Notes: generated from the letters alone by a model not told the origin. A stretch of DNA of 64,000 nucleotides from Xanthobacteraceae bacterium (GCA_019750915.1 JAIENY010000067.1:1-64000); one strand, 5' to 3'. Positions 8,772 through 20,765 are shown, numbered from the stretch's first letter. Translations and numbers: made by a program.

Positions 8772-11066
8772 GTGGCAGCAGGGCCGGGGATCGAACCCAA
8801 CGGGACGAAAGGAACACCACCGAGCAAGGCCGGAATGTGGCCGGACAGCTCTCGCGTGGCTGTTGGCGCCCGTTCCGGGTTTGACCTTTGGCCGGTTTTT
8901 GTGGCCCGGATTCTGGAGTGGCTGCGCGCCGAAGCGGGACCCGGCCGGTTGCTGCCATGGATACCGGTCGCTTTCGGATCCGGAATTGCCCTCTATTTTG
9001 CTGCCGACCGCGAGCCTGTCGCGATGGTAGTGGTACCCGTGGCCGCAATGGCCTGCGCGGCTGCATTTTCACTCCGGCGCAGCCGCTCATTTGCGATCGC
9101 TTTGTTGATCGCTGCGCTGTTGGCCGGTTTTGCCACGGCAACGCTCAGGACTGTCTACGTTTCCCATCCCGTATTGCTGTACCGGTCGATCGGGATGCTG
9201 AAGGGCTTTGTCGAGACCCATGAGGAGAGGGAGCGGACCGACCGGTTCGTGCTGCGTGTCGTCTCAAGTGAAGGCTCCCGCGGTGTTTCGGAGTTGAAGC
9301 GCGTGCGGCTGTCGGTGCGCAAGGGTACGGCTCCCGCGGTCGGAAGCTTTGTGGAGTTGAAGGCGAGGCTGCAACCGCCGCTGCGACCGCTGCGGCCCGG
9401 CTCATATGACTTCGGCCGTGACATGTATTTTCAAGGGATCGGCGCATCGGGCTTTGTGCTCGGCGCAATCAAAACGAGACCGCCACCGCAGGGTGGCGGC
9501 TGGCTGCTGCGCTATTCGGCGTTGATGCAGGACATGCGCGATGCGGTCGATGCACGCATCCGAACGGTGTTGAGCGGTGACGGACGCTCGATTGCAACCG
9601 CATTGTTGACCGGAAGACGCGACGCCATCACCACACCGGTCAATGACGCGATGTTCATTTCGGGCCTTGGGCACGTGCTGTCGATTTCCGGCTACCACAT
9701 GGCCGTGGTTGCAGGCGTTGTATTCTTCGCGGTGCGCGCGTTGCTCGCGCTCAGCCCGGCGCTGGCCGCTCGCTATGCCATCAAAAAATGGGCGGCTGGC
9801 GCGGCTTTGGCGGCAGCTCTGTTCTATCTGCTGCTGTCGGGCGCCGAGGTTGCGACCCAGCGTTCCTTTTACATGACCGCGTTTGTCCTGATCGCGGTCA
9901 TGGTGGATCGGCGAGCGATTACGTTCCGCACACTCGCGTTGGCGGCGATGCTGGTTCTGATGATCGCGCCCGAGGCCGTGGTTCATCCAAGTTTTCAGAT
10001 GTCGTTCGCCGCCACGCTCGGCCTTGTTGCACTGGCTCAAATTGGAATGCCGCAACTGTTTTCAGGCAGTGATAAATCCGTAAACCGCATTGCGGCCTGG
10101 GGTGGCCGCGAACTGATGCTGCTCACGGTGGCCTCCCTGGTCGCAGGACTTGCGACGACGCCGTACGCCGCGTTTCATTTTCACCGCATCACGCCTTACG
10201 GCGTGTTGGCAAATCTTGCGGCGATGCCTGTGGTATCGGCGCTTGTGATGCCCGCTGGAATCATGGGGGTGCTTGCCATTCCGTTCGGCCTCGATGCCAT
10301 TTTTTGGGAATTGATGGGCATCGGCATTGACTGGATGATCACGGTCACGCAATGGGTCGCAGCGCTTCCGGGCGCGATCGGCCGCGTCACGGCGTTCGGT
10401 GTCGGTCCATTGATTATGACCACGATCGGGATCGTTCTGCTGGGTCTGCTGCGAACGCCGCTGCGCTGGAGTGGTGCTGGCATTATTGCGGTGGGAGTTG
10501 TCTGGGCTGGGCTCACGCCCCAGCCGGATATCCTGATCTCCGCGGATGGCAGCAGTGTCGGCGTTCGAACCAAAACCGGTCAGTTGCGCGTGATGCGGAT
10601 ATCTGCCGATGCCTTCCTGCTGCGCGAATGGCTCGCCGGCGATGCCGACGGGCGCGCCGTGACGGATACAAGTGTCACCGAGGGCGTATCATGCGACGAG
10701 GCCGGGTGCGTTGTGCAGGATAGCGGCGGCCACTTTGTCGCGCTGGCACGGACGCCTGAAGCACTCGCCGATGATTGCACGCAGGCTGCAGTGGTGGTCA
10801 CGGCCCACCAGTCGCCTGCGGATTGCGCAGCGTTGGTGATCGATCGCGAGACCCTCAAGCGCCGAGGCGCGATGACGCTGATCCGAACACAAGACGGCTA
10901 TTCAATCGCCGCCAACCAGCCTCGCGGTGTTGATCGTCCGTGGTCGCCTGCGATGCGCGACGATCAGGACAGCGACGGCGGGGAGACGCTGCGAACCAAG
11001 AGAACACCGCCCAAGCCGCCGGTCGACGTCACACCGTCAGATGTCGACCTTCAGGCCGAAGACTGA
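8772..11066 (+). CDS. comEC: ComEC/Rec2 family DNA-uptake membrane protein
   Basis: Predicted inner-membrane channel for single-stranded DNA entry during natural transformation. The protein has 764 residues. Order: a low-complexity N-terminus, membrane segments with a DUF4131-like region (about 50-250), then the polytopic Competence domain (about 280-580) with the family motif [18 protein letters not shown] and the stretch [18 protein letters not shown]-like. The C-terminal domain (about 590-764) sits where ComEC proteins carry a metallo-beta-lactamase nuclease, but no HxHxDH zinc motif is visible. Start uncertain: GTG 8772 follows GGAGAGGG, and ATG 8835 is an alternative. It diverges from gltX, and lexA converges on it 14 bases away. 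Confidence 0.88.
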   Translation: MAAGPGIEPNGTKGTPPSKAGMWPDSSRVAVGARSGFDLWPVFVARILEWLRAEAGPGRLLPWIPVAFGSGIALYFAADREPVAMVVVPVAAMACAAAFSLRRSRSFAIALLIAALLAGFATATLRTVYVSHPVLLYRSIGMLKGFVETHEERERTDRFVLRVVSSEGSRGVSELKRVRLSVRKGTAPAVGSFVELKARLQPPLRPLRPGSYDFGRDMYFQGIGASGFVLGAIKTRPPPQGGGWLLRYSALMQDMRDAVDARIRTVLSGDGRSIATALLTGRRDAITTPVNDAMFISGLGHVLSISGYHMAVVAGVVFFAVRALLALSPALAARYAIKKWAAGAALAAALFYLLLSGAEVATQRSFYMTAFVLIAVMVDRRAITFRTLALAAMLVLMIAPEAVVHPSFQMSFAATLGLVALAQIGMPQLFSGSDKSVNRIAAWGGRELMLLTVASLVAGLATTPYAAFHFHRITPYGVLANLAAMPVVSALVMPAGIMGVLAIPFGLDAIFWELMGIGIDWMITVTQWVAALPGAIGRVTAFGVGPLIMTTIGIVLLGLLRTPLRWSGAGIIAVGVVWAGLTPQPDILISADGSSVGVRTKTGQLRVMRISADAFLLREWLAGDADGRAVTDTSVTEGVSCDEAGCVVQDSGGHFVALARTPEALADDCTQAAVVVTAHQSPADCAALVIDRETLKRRGAMTLIRTQDGYSIAANQPRGVDRPWSPAMRDDQDSDGGETLRTKRTPPKPPVDVTPSDVDLQAED

Positions 11067-11079
11067 GGGGTTCGGGGGC

Positions 11080-11781
11080 TCAGTACTTCCGGTAAAGCCC
11101 GATCAGCTTGCCCTGAATGCGAACGCGGTTCGGTGGCAGGATACGCACCTCATAAGCGGCGTTGGCCGGCTCGAGTGCAATCGATGCGCCGCGTCGGCGG
11201 AAACGCTTCAACGTCGCTTCCTCTTCATCGATCAGCGCAACGACGATATCGCCAGTATCGGCGCTTTCGTTCCGCTGGATCAGCGCCATGTCGCCATCGA
11301 GAATACCGGCTTCGATCATGGAATCGCCGCGCACTTCGAGTGCGTAATGCTCGCCCGCACCGAGCATGTCCGGCGGCACGCTGATGGTGTGGCTCCGTGT
11401 CTGCAGGGCTTCGATCGGCGTACCGGCGGCGATTCGGCCCATCACCGGAACGGTGACCGGCTGTTCGCCTGTCTCATCACTGGCTGCATTGCTGCGGACC
11501 TTGCCAAGATTGCCTTCAATGACGCTCGGTGTGAAGCCGCGCCGAGTGCCGCCCGCGTGGTTGCTAGTTTCGGGGAGTTTGATGACTTCGATCGCACGGG
11601 CGCGGTTTGCAAGACGGCGAATGAAGCCTCGCTCCTCAAGCGCGGTGATGAGCCTGTGAATGCCGGATTTCGACCGCAGGTCGAGCGCATCCTTCATTTC
11701 GTCGAAGGACGGAGGAACACCGGTTTCCTTCAGGCGCTCATTGATGAACCGCAGCAGTTCGAGTTGTTTGCGTGTGAGCAT
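11080..11781 (-). CDS. lexA: LexA repressor, SOS regulator
   Basis: Transcriptional repressor of the SOS regulon and self-cleaving serine peptidase activated by RecA filaments. The protein has 233 residues. The winged helix is at 1-65 ([20 protein letters not shown]...). The cleavage site is Ala119-Gly120 in [11 protein letters not shown], with the catalytic dyad Ser154 (RGDSMIEAG) and Lys192 (EATLKRF). The track start at 11814 is replaced by ATG 11781, which gives the conserved N-terminus. A GTTC-N7-GTTC box lies 110 bases upstream, so the gene is probably autoregulated. Confidence 0.96.
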   Translation of the reverse strand: MLTRKQLELLRFINERLKETGVPPSFDEMKDALDLRSKSGIHRLITALEERGFIRRLANRARAIEVIKLPETSNHAGGTRRGFTPSVIEGNLGKVRSNAASDETGEQPVTVPVMGRIAAGTPIEALQTRSHTISVPPDMLGAGEHYALEVRGDSMIEAGILDGDMALIQRNESADTGDIVVALIDEEEATLKRFRRRGASIALEPANAAYEVRILPPNRVRIQGKLIGLYRKY

Positions 11782-11890
11782 CGGTCGCGTCTCCACCCCG
11801 GTTTCGGGCTCCAAGGCCCGTTGCGAGCCACGTTTTCCGGAAAGGAAAATGAGCGACTCGTTAGAAACAAATCATGAACGAACACTATAT

Positions 11891-11905
11891 GTTCGATACA
11901 TGTTC
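11891..11905 (-). promoter_or_regulatory. Alphaproteobacterial LexA (SOS) box upstream of lexA
   Basis: GTTCGATACATGTTC is an exact GTTC-N7-GTTC direct repeat, the known LexA operator of Alphaproteobacteria. It is in the 162-base gap between lexA and the end of moeA, 110 bases before the lexA start, so it should mediate autorepression. A GAACGAAC stretch lies just beside it toward lexA. Confidence 0.85.
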
Positions 11906-11943
11906 CGCAACGGTTAAAATTTGATGAATCGGTTTGTTCTAAT

Positions 11944-13173
11944 TCAAACGGGAAGTCTGAGGATGGAGCAGCGCTCGCCTTCCAATCCCGCGGGGGCGTG
12001 GGGGCCGCGAATGATCACGGCCTGCGCGAGGGAGAGATTTCCGAGCAGCGAGGAGTCCTGAAGGTTGACCGGTGTCGCCACCGCTACGCCATCGGCGTTC
12101 GTTGACAGTCGTGCCCGAAGATATTCCTGACGATAATCGTTGGCGGCAACGGCACCGCCGAGCACGGCGGCTTCAATGGTGTGATGAACCGATGCGCGGC
12201 CGGACAGTGCGCGGATCAGCGGCACAAGAAACAGAAACGAACAGATGTAGGACGAGGTCGGATTTCCCGGCAGGCCAAGCACCCGCATCGATCCGCCACG
12301 TCCGTGCATCAGCGGCTTTCCGGGACGCAGTGCGATTTGCCAGAACGCGATTTCGATGTTTTCGGCCTCAAGCGAGGCCTTGACCAGATCATGATCGCCC
12401 ACCGATGCGCCGCCGGTCGTCACCAGAATATCAGCACTGACGTCTTTCGCCTTGCGGATCGCGCGCGTCGTATCCTCGAGCGTGTCGCGCGCGATCCCAA
12501 GATCAATCGTGTCCGCGCCCGCGTCCCTTGCGAGAGCGTGGATCGCGTAGGCGTTGGACGAGATGATCTGTCCTGGCTCAAGCGACGAACCGGGCTCCTT
12601 GAGTTCGTCACCGGTTGCGAGAATGGCGACCTTTGGCTTGCGGTGAACGGCGAGGGTCGGATGGTTCATGCCAGCCGCAAGCGACAGGTCGCGATCGTTC
12701 AGCGGCGTGCCGCGTTTGAGCAGCACGTCGCCTTCACGAAAATCGATGCCGGCTTTGCGAATGTGACGGCCGGGGAGTGCATCAACATCCAGCGTGATGA
12801 CGTCCTGTTCGCGTCTGACGTCCTCCTGAATGACGATCGCATCGGCACCGGGCGGCACGACGCCGCCTGTCAAAATCCGGACGGCTTCGCCTGCGCCGAT
12901 GATTCCGGCGAAAGGGCTTCCGGCAGCGGCTTCGCCAATGACCTTTAGTCGCGTGCCTTTCATGGCATCGCTCGAACGCGCAGCGTAACCGTCCATAGCT
13001 GACATTGCCGCCGGCGGTTGTGTGCGGAGTGCGGCGACGTCGCGGGACAAGGTGCGATGATGTGCGTCGTGCAGCGGAACGAACTCCTCCTGAAGCGGCG
13101 ACGCGTCCTTCAGCACCGCCGCGAGTGCGTCGGCGACCGGCATCAGCATACGCGAGGGCCTGTCAGGCTTCAT
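11944..13173 (-). CDS. moeA: Molybdopterin molybdotransferase MoeA
   Basis: Inserts molybdate into adenylylated molybdopterin in the last step of Mo-cofactor synthesis. The protein has about 409 residues with the usual MoeA domain order. Seen: the N-terminal motif [14 protein letters not shown], the MPT-binding (MoCF) domain with [18 protein letters not shown], the motif [15 protein letters not shown] followed by [15 protein letters not shown], and a C-terminal beta domain. Start chosen at ATG 13173 (MKPDRPSRM), overlapping the end of moaC by 11 bases; the track start 13209 lies deeper in moaC. The moaC-moeA pair follows trpDC. Confidence 0.94.
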   Translation of the reverse strand: MKPDRPSRMLMPVADALAAVLKDASPLQEEFVPLHDAHHRTLSRDVAALRTQPPAAMSAMDGYAARSSDAMKGTRLKVIGEAAAGSPFAGIIGAGEAVRILTGGVVPPGADAIVIQEDVRREQDVITLDVDALPGRHIRKAGIDFREGDVLLKRGTPLNDRDLSLAAGMNHPTLAVHRKPKVAILATGDELKEPGSSLEPGQIISSNAYAIHALARDAGADTIDLGIARDTLEDTTRAIRKAKDVSADILVTTGGASVGDHDLVKASLEAENIEIAFWQIALRPGKPLMHGRGGSMRVLGLPGNPTSSYICSFLFLVPLIRALSGRASVHHTIEAAVLGGAVAANDYRQEYLRARLSTNADGVAVATPVNLQDSSLLGNLSLAQAVIIRGPHAPAGLEGERCSILRLPV

Positions 13174-13648
13174 GCTTGTAGTGTCCTGACTTGCCGCCCT
13201 GCTTTTCAAGAAGGCGGATGCCTTCGATATGAACGCCGCGCTCCACGGCCTTCACCATGTCGTAGATCGTCAGGCACGACACGGACACCGCGGTGAGGGC
13301 TTCCATTTCAACCCCGGTCGGCCCTGTGACCTTGACCGTCGCTTCGACACGGCAGCCAGGCAGTCTTTCGTCAGGAGTAATCTCGATCGTCACTTTGGAT
13401 AACGCCAGCGGGTGACAGAGCGGGATCAGATCGGACGTGCGTTTGGCTGCCATGATGCCGGCGATCCGCGCCGTTCCGAGCACGTCGCCTTTCTTCGCGT
13501 TGCCTTCGGTGATGAGCTTGAGGGTCTCCGTCGTCATCACCACAAAGCCCTCCGCGATCGCGACGCGTTCGGTCGCGGCCTTGGCGGAGACGTCCACCAT
13601 GTGAGCTTCGCCCTTGGTGTCAATGTGGGTGAGAGTAGGTTTTGTCAT
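13163..13648 (-). CDS. moaC: Cyclic pyranopterin monophosphate synthase MoaC
   Basis: Second step of molybdenum cofactor synthesis: converts the MoaA product to cyclic pyranopterin monophosphate. The protein has 161 residues, the standard length. Motifs: [24 protein letters not shown] at the N-terminus, the active-site stretch [45 protein letters not shown], and the C-terminal [13 protein letters not shown]. It is four bases downstream of trpC and overlaps moeA, so the trp and mo genes look co-transcribed. Confidence 0.96.
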   Translation of the reverse strand: MTKPTLTHIDTKGEAHMVDVSAKAATERVAIAEGFVVMTTETLKLITEGNAKKGDVLGTARIAGIMAAKRTSDLIPLCHPLALSKVTIEITPDERLPGCRVEATVKVTGPTGVEMEALTAVSVSCLTIYDMVKAVERGVHIEGIRLLEKQGGKSGHYKHEA

Positions 13649-13652
13649 TGGC

Positions 13653-14471
13653 TTACGAGGCCTTCGCCAAAAGCGTGCGGGTGGCGCTGGTCACATCGGC
13701 CTGCCGCATCAGGCTTTCGCCGACAAGGAATGTATTCATCCCGACCTTACCGAGGCGGGCAACATCGTCCGGCGTGAAGATGCCGCTTTCGCCGACCATG
13801 ATGCGATCCCGTGGAATCAGCGGCGCGAGTTGTTCGCTGGTCGCAAGCGTGGTTTCGAATGTTCGCAGATTGCGGTTGTTGACGCCGAGCAGCGGTGAAC
13901 GCAACTTCAGGGCGCGTTCGAGTTCATCCCGATTGTGAACTTCGAGCAACACGTCCATGCCGTGATCGATGGCCGCATCCTCGATATCGCGCGCTGCGAT
14001 GTCGTCGAGTGCAGCCATGATGATCAGAATGCAGTCAGCACCGTAGGCACGTGCTTCAGCCACCTGATAGGTGTCGTACATGAAATCCTTGCGCAGCACC
14101 GGCAAGGATACCACGGCGCGCGCGGCGACGAGATAATCGAGATGCCCCTGGAAAGACGGTGTATCGGTCAGGATCGAAAGGCACGTGGCGCCCCCCGCTT
14201 CGTAAGCCCGTGCCAGCGCAGGTGGATCGAAATCTGCACGGATCAGACCCTTTGAAGGAGAAGCCTTCTTGATCTCGGCAATCAGCGCGATCTCGCTCGA
14301 TGCCAGCTTGCGGCGAATGGCGTCAACGAATCCGCGCGGCGCTGGCGCGCGCCGGGCTGCCGCCTCGATCTCCGAATGTGGCCGGGTGCGCTTGGCGGCT
14401 GCGATTTCTTCGCGCTTGTAGGCTTCGATCTTTTTCAGAATATCGGACAACGGAAGCTCTTCCTCAAGCAT
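13653..14471 (-). CDS. trpC: Indole-3-glycerol phosphate synthase TrpC
   Basis: Fourth step of tryptophan synthesis: ring closure of CdRP to indole-3-glycerol phosphate. The protein has 272 residues forming a single TIM barrel, not fused to TrpF. Signatures: [21 protein letters not shown] (catalytic lysine and substrate-binding loop), [28 protein letters not shown], and [14 protein letters not shown] at the phosphate site. ATG at 14471 ([15 protein letters not shown]) is preferred over the track start at 14546. The start overlaps the trpD end by 8 bases. Confidence 0.95.
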   Translation of the reverse strand: MLEEELPLSDILKKIEAYKREEIAAAKRTRPHSEIEAAARRAPAPRGFVDAIRRKLASSEIALIAEIKKASPSKGLIRADFDPPALARAYEAGGATCLSILTDTPSFQGHLDYLVAARAVVSLPVLRKDFMYDTYQVAEARAYGADCILIIMAALDDIAARDIEDAAIDHGMDVLLEVHNRDELERALKLRSPLLGVNNRNLRTFETTLATSEQLAPLIPRDRIMVGESGIFTPDDVARLGKVGMNTFLVGESLMRQADVTSATRTLLAKAS

Positions 14472-15477
14472 TGGAGATCGTAACAAGGCGGGACAGTTTG
14501 TCCGCCGCCGCGCCGCTGTCGATCGACTTGGCGGCCAGCATAACACCTTCCTTCAGGTCTTTTGCCCGGCCGGCCACGATCAATGTTGCACCGGCATTCA
14601 AAAGCACCACATTGCGATAGTCGTTCTTCGTGCCCTGAAGCACGGCCTTGAGCGCGGCAGCGTTTGCCGTAGCGTCGCCTCCGCGCAGATCGGCGTTTCT
14701 GATCGTAACGAGGCCGCCATCCTCCGGCGCAACCTCGAACGAGCGGATATGGCCGTTGGCAAGTTCCGCCACATAGGTCGGGCCCGTCAGCGTGATCTCG
14801 TCGAGGCCGTCAGAACCGTGAACGACCCAGGCCGACGTCGCTCCGAGATTAGCCAGAACCCGTGCGACGGGCTCCACCCATTGCCGCGCGAACACGCCGA
14901 CCATCTGCCGCGTCACACCGGCGGGGTTGGACAGCGGCCCGAGCAGGTTGAAAATCGTGCGCGTTCCGAGTTCGACGCGTGTCGGTCCGACATGCCTGAT
15001 CGCGGGGTGATGCGTCGGCGCGAACATGAAGGCGATCCCGGCCTCCGCAATACAGCGGCCAATCTTGTCCGGCGTGATATCGATGTTGACGCCGAGCGAG
15101 GCCAGAACGTCGGCAGCCCCGGAGCGCGACGACATCGCGCGGTTGCCGTGCTTTGCGACCGGCACGCCAGCGCCCGCAACCACGAAGGCTGCGCAGGTCG
15201 AGACGTTGACAGATCCCGAACCGTCGCCGCCGGTGCCGACCACGTCGACGGCGTCCCTGGGCGCCTCGACGCGCAGCATCTTCGCGCGCATTGCCATGAC
15301 CGCACCCGTGATCTCGTCCACGGTCTCGCCGCGAACGCGCATCGCCATCAGGAGGCCGCCGATCTGCGAAGGCGTCGCCGCGCCCGACATCACGTGATCG
15401 AAGGCGGCCGCTGCTTCCTCACGCGAAAGCGGAGTGCCGGTGGCGAGCTTTCCGATGAGGGACTTGAAATCGCTCAT
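14464..15477 (-). CDS. trpD: Anthranilate phosphoribosyltransferase TrpD
   Basis: Second step of the tryptophan pathway: joins anthranilate and PRPP. The protein has 337 residues. Motifs: the helical N-terminal domain ([36 protein letters not shown]), the glycine-rich PRPP loop [39 protein letters not shown], and [37 protein letters not shown]. No trpG glutaminase gene is adjacent, so anthranilate synthase must be encoded elsewhere (rhizobia commonly have a fused TrpEG). It lies 11 bases downstream of ppiD. Confidence 0.96.
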   Translation of the reverse strand: MSDFKSLIGKLATGTPLSREEAAAAFDHVMSGAATPSQIGGLLMAMRVRGETVDEITGAVMAMRAKMLRVEAPRDAVDVVGTGGDGSGSVNVSTCAAFVVAGAGVPVAKHGNRAMSSRSGAADVLASLGVNIDITPDKIGRCIAEAGIAFMFAPTHHPAIRHVGPTRVELGTRTIFNLLGPLSNPAGVTRQMVGVFARQWVEPVARVLANLGATSAWVVHGSDGLDEITLTGPTYVAELANGHIRSFEVAPEDGGLVTIRNADLRGGDATANAAALKAVLQGTKNDYRNVVLLNAGATLIVAGRAKDLKEGVMLAAKSIDSGAAADKLSRLVTISNA

Positions 15478-15488
15478 TCACGGTCCGG

Positions 15489-17393
15489 CTACTGGTTACT
15501 GCTCGCCGCACCCGTCGCGATCGCATAGGCACCTTGATTGATCTTGGTGCCGATGGTGCTTTCCAGGTGCGCGACATATTGCCCGATCTGCTCATTGGTC
15601 AGGTTGCCGGTCAACGCGGTCTTCAGTTGCTTTGCGGCATCCGAGTTCGGATCCGCCTTCGGCGTGACGATGTTGGTGACGCGGAAGACAACGAAATCGT
15701 CTTCGCCGGTACCTTGCGTCTGAGCTGTGGCGTCCTTGGGGGTACGGAATGCCGCATCGACGACCTGATCGGGCAGGGCGTTCAGTTTGACATCGCGCGT
15801 AAACAGCGGCGATTTCTCGACCGGAAGCCCCAACGCGGCCGCCTCGGCAGCGAAGTCGCCACCCTTGTTCAGCTTGTCGACAAGCTCTGCCGACTTGGCC
15901 CGCAGACGCGTCGCGATCTCTTCCGCACGCCAGCGGGCGATGACCTTGTCCTTGACCTCGTCCAGTGAACGATCGTGCGAAGGCGACACGCCCAGCACAT
16001 CGTACCAGACTTCGCCTCCGGGGAAGGTGAGTGCATCGTTTTCGACACCGGCGTCGCTGTTGAACGCGGCCGCGACGACATCGACCCCCGCCGGGAGTTC
16101 AGCCGGTTTGCCGTCCATCGTCCGGCCGGATCGGTCGACATCGATAGTCACCGCGCTGAGGCCGGCTTTCTGGGCCGAATCGACGATATTGGAGCCGCCG
16201 CCGCGATCGTCTTCGATCTTGTTGCGAATCTCGTCAAAGCTGGCCCGCGCACGGTCGGCTGCGATCTTTTTCTTGATCGTATCAGCGACGGACTCAAAGG
16301 TCGGGGTCGAGCCGGGTTCGATCTGGGTCACCTTGAGCAGGACCGTCGCGAGAGTGCCGGTCACGGGCTGGCTGACCTCGTTGAGCGGAAGCGCGAAGGC
16401 GGCATCGGCGACTGTATTGTCGCTTAGGACGCTTCGATCGATCAACCCGAGATCGATATCCGATGACGTGAGATTTTTCTCCTTCGCGAGGTCCTCAAAG
16501 GAGAGGCCGGCGGCGATCTTCTCACGTGCAGCCTTGGCGTCGGCAGGTGATTGAAAGGAGATCTGAAGGACGCGCCGGCGCTCAGGCTTTACGTACAGGC
16601 TGCGGTTCTGGTCGAAGACCTTACGCGCATCCTCGTCGGATACGACGATGCTCTTGGCCATCGCTTCCGGCGAAACGACGAGGTAGGCGATCTTGCGGTA
16701 TTCCGGCGCACGGAACAGGATCTTGTGCTGTTCGAAATACGCGGTCAGCACATCGTTCGCGGGCGCTGCGACGTCGCCGGCCTGAGCTGCGCCGAGCTTG
16801 ATATAGTCGATCGCCCGCTGCTCACTCTGGAAGCGGGTGAGTGCCTCGATTTCCGTGTTCGTCGGCTCGACACCCGCTATGACGCTGCCGGCGAGCTGGC
16901 GCCGCAGCGACACGCGCCGCTGTTCGGCGATGAACCGTTGCTCGGTGTAGCCGAATTCCCTCAGCGCCAGCGCAAAGCGTTGCGGATCGAACTTGCCGTT
17001 TGGAGCGGCGAAGGTCGGGTCGGCGGACACGATCTTCACGATCTCCGCGTCGGACAGGGCAAGACCCAGCCGGCGAGCCTGTTCATCCAGCAGAGCTTCG
17101 GAAATGGTCTCCTGCAATATCTGTCGGTCCAGGCCGAACGCGCGCGCCTGGTCCAGCGTCAACGGACGGCGAGCCTGACGACTGATCTGCTGGATCCTGT
17201 CGGTCAGCAACTGGCGAAACTGCTCAGTCGATATTTCGGTGCTGCCGACAGTGGCCAGCGTCGATGAGCCGTAGCCACGGAAGATGTCGGCGATGCCCCA
17301 TATCCCGAAGCTCACGATCAGCACGCCGAACATTAGCGACATGATCGATTTGCCGAGCCAATTCGACGAGACGTTTCTTAGTCCTCGGAGCAT
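15489..17393 (-). CDS. ppiD: PpiD-type periplasmic folding chaperone / peptidyl-prolyl isomerase
   Basis: Membrane-anchored periplasmic chaperone that helps newly exported proteins emerging from the Sec translocon. The protein has 634 residues. An uncleaved N-terminal anchor (SIMSLMFGVLIVSFGIWGIADIF, about 15-37) is followed by a SurA_N-like helical domain (40-180). A central rotamase-like region (RRVLQISFQSPADAKAAREKI, about 270-360) comes next, then a second rotamase-like region and a coiled tail. The parvulin module looks divergent, so isomerase activity is uncertain. The track start at 17675 is out in the intergenic region; ATG 17393 gives the family N-terminus MLRGLRNVSSNWLGK. It heads the ppiD-trpD-trpC-moaC-moeA run. 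Confidence 0.88.
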   Translation of the reverse strand: MLRGLRNVSSNWLGKSIMSLMFGVLIVSFGIWGIADIFRGYGSSTLATVGSTEISTEQFRQLLTDRIQQISRQARRPLTLDQARAFGLDRQILQETISEALLDEQARRLGLALSDAEIVKIVSADPTFAAPNGKFDPQRFALALREFGYTEQRFIAEQRRVSLRRQLAGSVIAGVEPTNTEIEALTRFQSEQRAIDYIKLGAAQAGDVAAPANDVLTAYFEQHKILFRAPEYRKIAYLVVSPEAMAKSIVVSDEDARKVFDQNRSLYVKPERRRVLQISFQSPADAKAAREKIAAGLSFEDLAKEKNLTSSDIDLGLIDRSVLSDNTVADAAFALPLNEVSQPVTGTLATVLLKVTQIEPGSTPTFESVADTIKKKIAADRARASFDEIRNKIEDDRGGGSNIVDSAQKAGLSAVTIDVDRSGRTMDGKPAELPAGVDVVAAAFNSDAGVENDALTFPGGEVWYDVLGVSPSHDRSLDEVKDKVIARWRAEEIATRLRAKSAELVDKLNKGGDFAAEAAALGLPVEKSPLFTRDVKLNALPDQVVDAAFRTPKDATAQTQGTGEDDFVVFRVTNIVTPKADPNSDAAKQLKTALTGNLTNEQIGQYVAHLESTIGTKINQGAYAIATGAASSNQ

Positions 17394-17458
17394 AGGGCCA
17401 ACTTGTTCAGGAGGAATGATTGAGGGCCAGCCGAAGCGGACACAGCATTGTTCCGCCT

Positions 17459-17487
17459 CATATAAAACGGTGGCTCCGCGGGAGCAA
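17459..17487 (-). promoter_or_regulatory. Candidate sigma-70-type promoter for ppiD
   Basis: On the minus strand, TTGCTC and TATATG are separated by 17 bases in the ppiD-tpiA divergent gap, about 66 bases before the ppiD start. Spacing is ideal, and both hexamers keep the key positions but match the consensus only partly. Pattern only; no start-site data. Confidence 0.35.
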
Positions 17488-17488
17488 C

Positions 17489-17510
17489 TGCGGCGGAGGC
17501 GTCCGCCGCA
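17489..17510. repeat. Palindrome in the ppiD-tpiA divergent intergenic region
   Basis: TGCGGCGGA and TCCGCCGCA flank GGCG, a perfect 9-bp inverted repeat immediately upstream of the candidate ppiD -35 element and about 105 bases before tpiA. It could be an operator between the divergent genes or a hairpin in the tpiA leader. Confidence 0.5.
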
Positions 17511-17614
17511 GGCATTAACCGCGCCGATGTGGAAAGCTGGGTGGACGCCGGGCCCCGGCTGGCATCGGCTGGAGGGCTCTGCTAGCGCATGAGGGGCAGG
17601 AAAGGGATTGCTGG

Positions 17615-18367
17615 ATGCCGATGGATATTCTTCCGCTGATTGCGGGGAACTGGAAAATGAATGGCTTAGCCGCATCTGTTGCGGAACTGGATGTCATTAT
17701 CCGATCGCCCCCGGAGCCGCGTGTTGAATTGCTGATTTGCCCTCCCGCGACGCTGGTCCCCTTTTTTGCGGTCCGGGCGAAGACCTCCAGGGTTCATATC
17801 GGGGGACAGGACTGCCACCCCGAGCCCTCGGGAGCCCATACCGGCGATATCGCCGCTGAAATGCTGAAGGATGCCGGTGCGAGCTACGTTATCGTCGGGC
17901 ACTCCGAACGGCGGGCCGATCATGGTGAAACCGACGCCCTCGTGCGCCGGAAGGCCGAAGCCGCCCATCGGGCGGGGCTAATCGCAGTTGTTTGTGTCGG
18001 CGAAACCGAGGCAGAGCGTCAGGCGGGCAAGGCCACCGATGTCGTGGGGAACCAGATACAGGGCTCGATTCCGGGCGGTGCGACTGCGGCCAATCTCGTC
18101 GTGGCATATGAACCGGTCTGGGCGATCGGGACCGGAATGACGCCGACGACAAAAGATATCGAACAAATTCATGGGTTTATAAGACAGGAGCTAAGCAGAA
18201 AGCTGAAGGGCGAGGGTGCCGCTGTCCGTATCCTCTACGGCGGCTCATTGAAACCGGCCAATGCTGCTGAAATTCTTGCGATTCCCGACGTCAACGGCGG
18301 GCTGATCGGCGGTGCCAGCCTGAAAGCTGGCGATTTCCTTGCGATCGCCGCGGCAGCTCCCAAATAG
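17615..18367 (+). CDS. tpiA: Triosephosphate isomerase
   Basis: Interconverts dihydroxyacetone phosphate and glyceraldehyde 3-phosphate in glycolysis and gluconeogenesis. The protein has 250 residues forming one TIM barrel. Catalytic residues are visible: N and K in [10 protein letters not shown], the electrophilic histidine in VIVGHSERR, the base glutamate in [17 protein letters not shown] (with flexible loop 6), and the phosphate-binding [10 protein letters not shown] and GLIGGASLK. Start ATG 17615 ([14 protein letters not shown]), or the in-frame ATG 17621. It is followed by secG. Confidence 0.96.
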   Translation: MPMDILPLIAGNWKMNGLAASVAELDVIIRSPPEPRVELLICPPATLVPFFAVRAKTSRVHIGGQDCHPEPSGAHTGDIAAEMLKDAGASYVIVGHSERRADHGETDALVRRKAEAAHRAGLIAVVCVGETEAERQAGKATDVVGNQIQGSIPGGATAANLVVAYEPVWAIGTGMTPTTKDIEQIHGFIRQELSRKLKGEGAAVRILYGGSLKPANAAEILAIPDVNGGLIGGASLKAGDFLAIAAAAPK

Positions 18368-18518
18368 CTCTCCGGGCAGGAGAATCCCTGCGGCGGGAGA
18401 AAGCGTCTCGGGGGTGGTATTGCCGTCGGCAATCGTGTACAGACGCGCCAACTTTCAACCCCCGCAAGCGTCTTTGCGCCGGCCTACCGGCTGCGGCGTC
18501 TTGTGACGGAAGGAACCC

Positions 18519-18887
18519 ATGCAGACTGTTATCATTGTCATTCATCTCATGATCGTCATTGTGCTGATCGGCATTGTACTGCTGCAGCGTTCGGAAGGCG
18601 GCGGCCTGGGAATCGGCGGCGGCGGCGGCAACAGCTTTATGTCCAGCCGTGGCACCACCAATTTGCTGACGCGGACCACCGCGATTCTTGCCGCTGGCTT
18701 TTTTGTCACCAGCCTATTTCTCTCCTGGCTGGCCGGTTACACCCGGGTCCCAAGTTCCCTGATCAACCCGCCGACTTCACAACAGTCTCCTGCACCGGAG
18801 AACAACCTGCTGGACTCGTTGAAGAAGACCGACGAACCCGCAGCGCCACCGGCGCCGGCCGTTCCCCAGGCCCCTCAATCGAAGTGA
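18519..18887 (+). CDS. secG: Preprotein translocase subunit SecG
   Basis: Small inner-membrane subunit of SecYEG. The protein has 122 residues with two membrane segments (about 2-22, VIIVIHLMIVIVLIGIVLLQ, and about 52-72). They are separated by the conserved glycine-rich loop RSEGGGLGIGGGGGNSFMSSRGTTNLLTRTT. The C-terminal tail is Pro/Ala-rich (EPAAPPAPAVPQAPQ), as in many Alphaproteobacteria. A GGAAGGAAC stretch upstream gives a good ribosome-binding site. The tpiA-secG-pyrG order is common in this class. Confidence 0.94.
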   Translation: MQTVIIVIHLMIVIVLIGIVLLQRSEGGGLGIGGGGGNSFMSSRGTTNLLTRTTAILAAGFFVTSLFLSWLAGYTRVPSSLINPPTSQQSPAPENNLLDSLKKTDEPAAPPAPAVPQAPQSK

Positions 18888-19003
18888 TCGCACGGACATA
18901 ATCGGAGACGCTGCAGGCCGGTCGATCTGCTCGTCGCATCGATTGTTTTTGTTGAACATCTCACACTGACTCGCGAGAGATCTTTTTTTCGTGGGTGAAA
19001 CCC

Positions 19004-19020
19004 GATTCGTTTTGCGAATC
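19004..19020. repeat. Short inverted repeat in the pyrG leader
   Basis: GATTCG-TTTTG-CGAATC, a perfect 6-bp inverted repeat ending 28 bases before the pyrG start. It could form a weak RNA hairpin or be a protein site. Nothing shows the nucleotide-sensing attenuation known from Gram-positive pyrG. Confidence 0.4.
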
Positions 19021-19042
19021 TCAATGACGGCGTTAAAGGTAA

Positions 19043-20680
<1,638 letters not shown>

Positions 20681-20709
20681 CGGGATCGGCAAAAGGACGG
20701 TCTAGCTTT

Positions 20710-20742
20710 CGGCTCAGAAACGCGCTTAGTCGGAGCCGTTTT
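20710..20742 (+). terminator. Possible weak terminator after pyrG
   Basis: CGGCTC and GAGCCG arms separated by a 17-base loop, then TTTTGC, 30 bases after the pyrG stop. The long loop makes it a marginal intrinsic terminator. Confidence 0.35.
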
Positions 20743-20765
20743 GCATTTCCTCGGCCGGAGGTCCT

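Noticed and set aside
8767-8800. Reverse complement GGGTTCGATCCCCGG followed by CCCTGCTGCCA looks like a tRNA T-arm and 3' acceptor end
   Set aside because: No matching 5' acceptor (AGCAGGG), D-arm or anticodon arm can be found upstream on the minus strand, and the region is the start of comEC. Probably chance, or at most a tRNA fragment.
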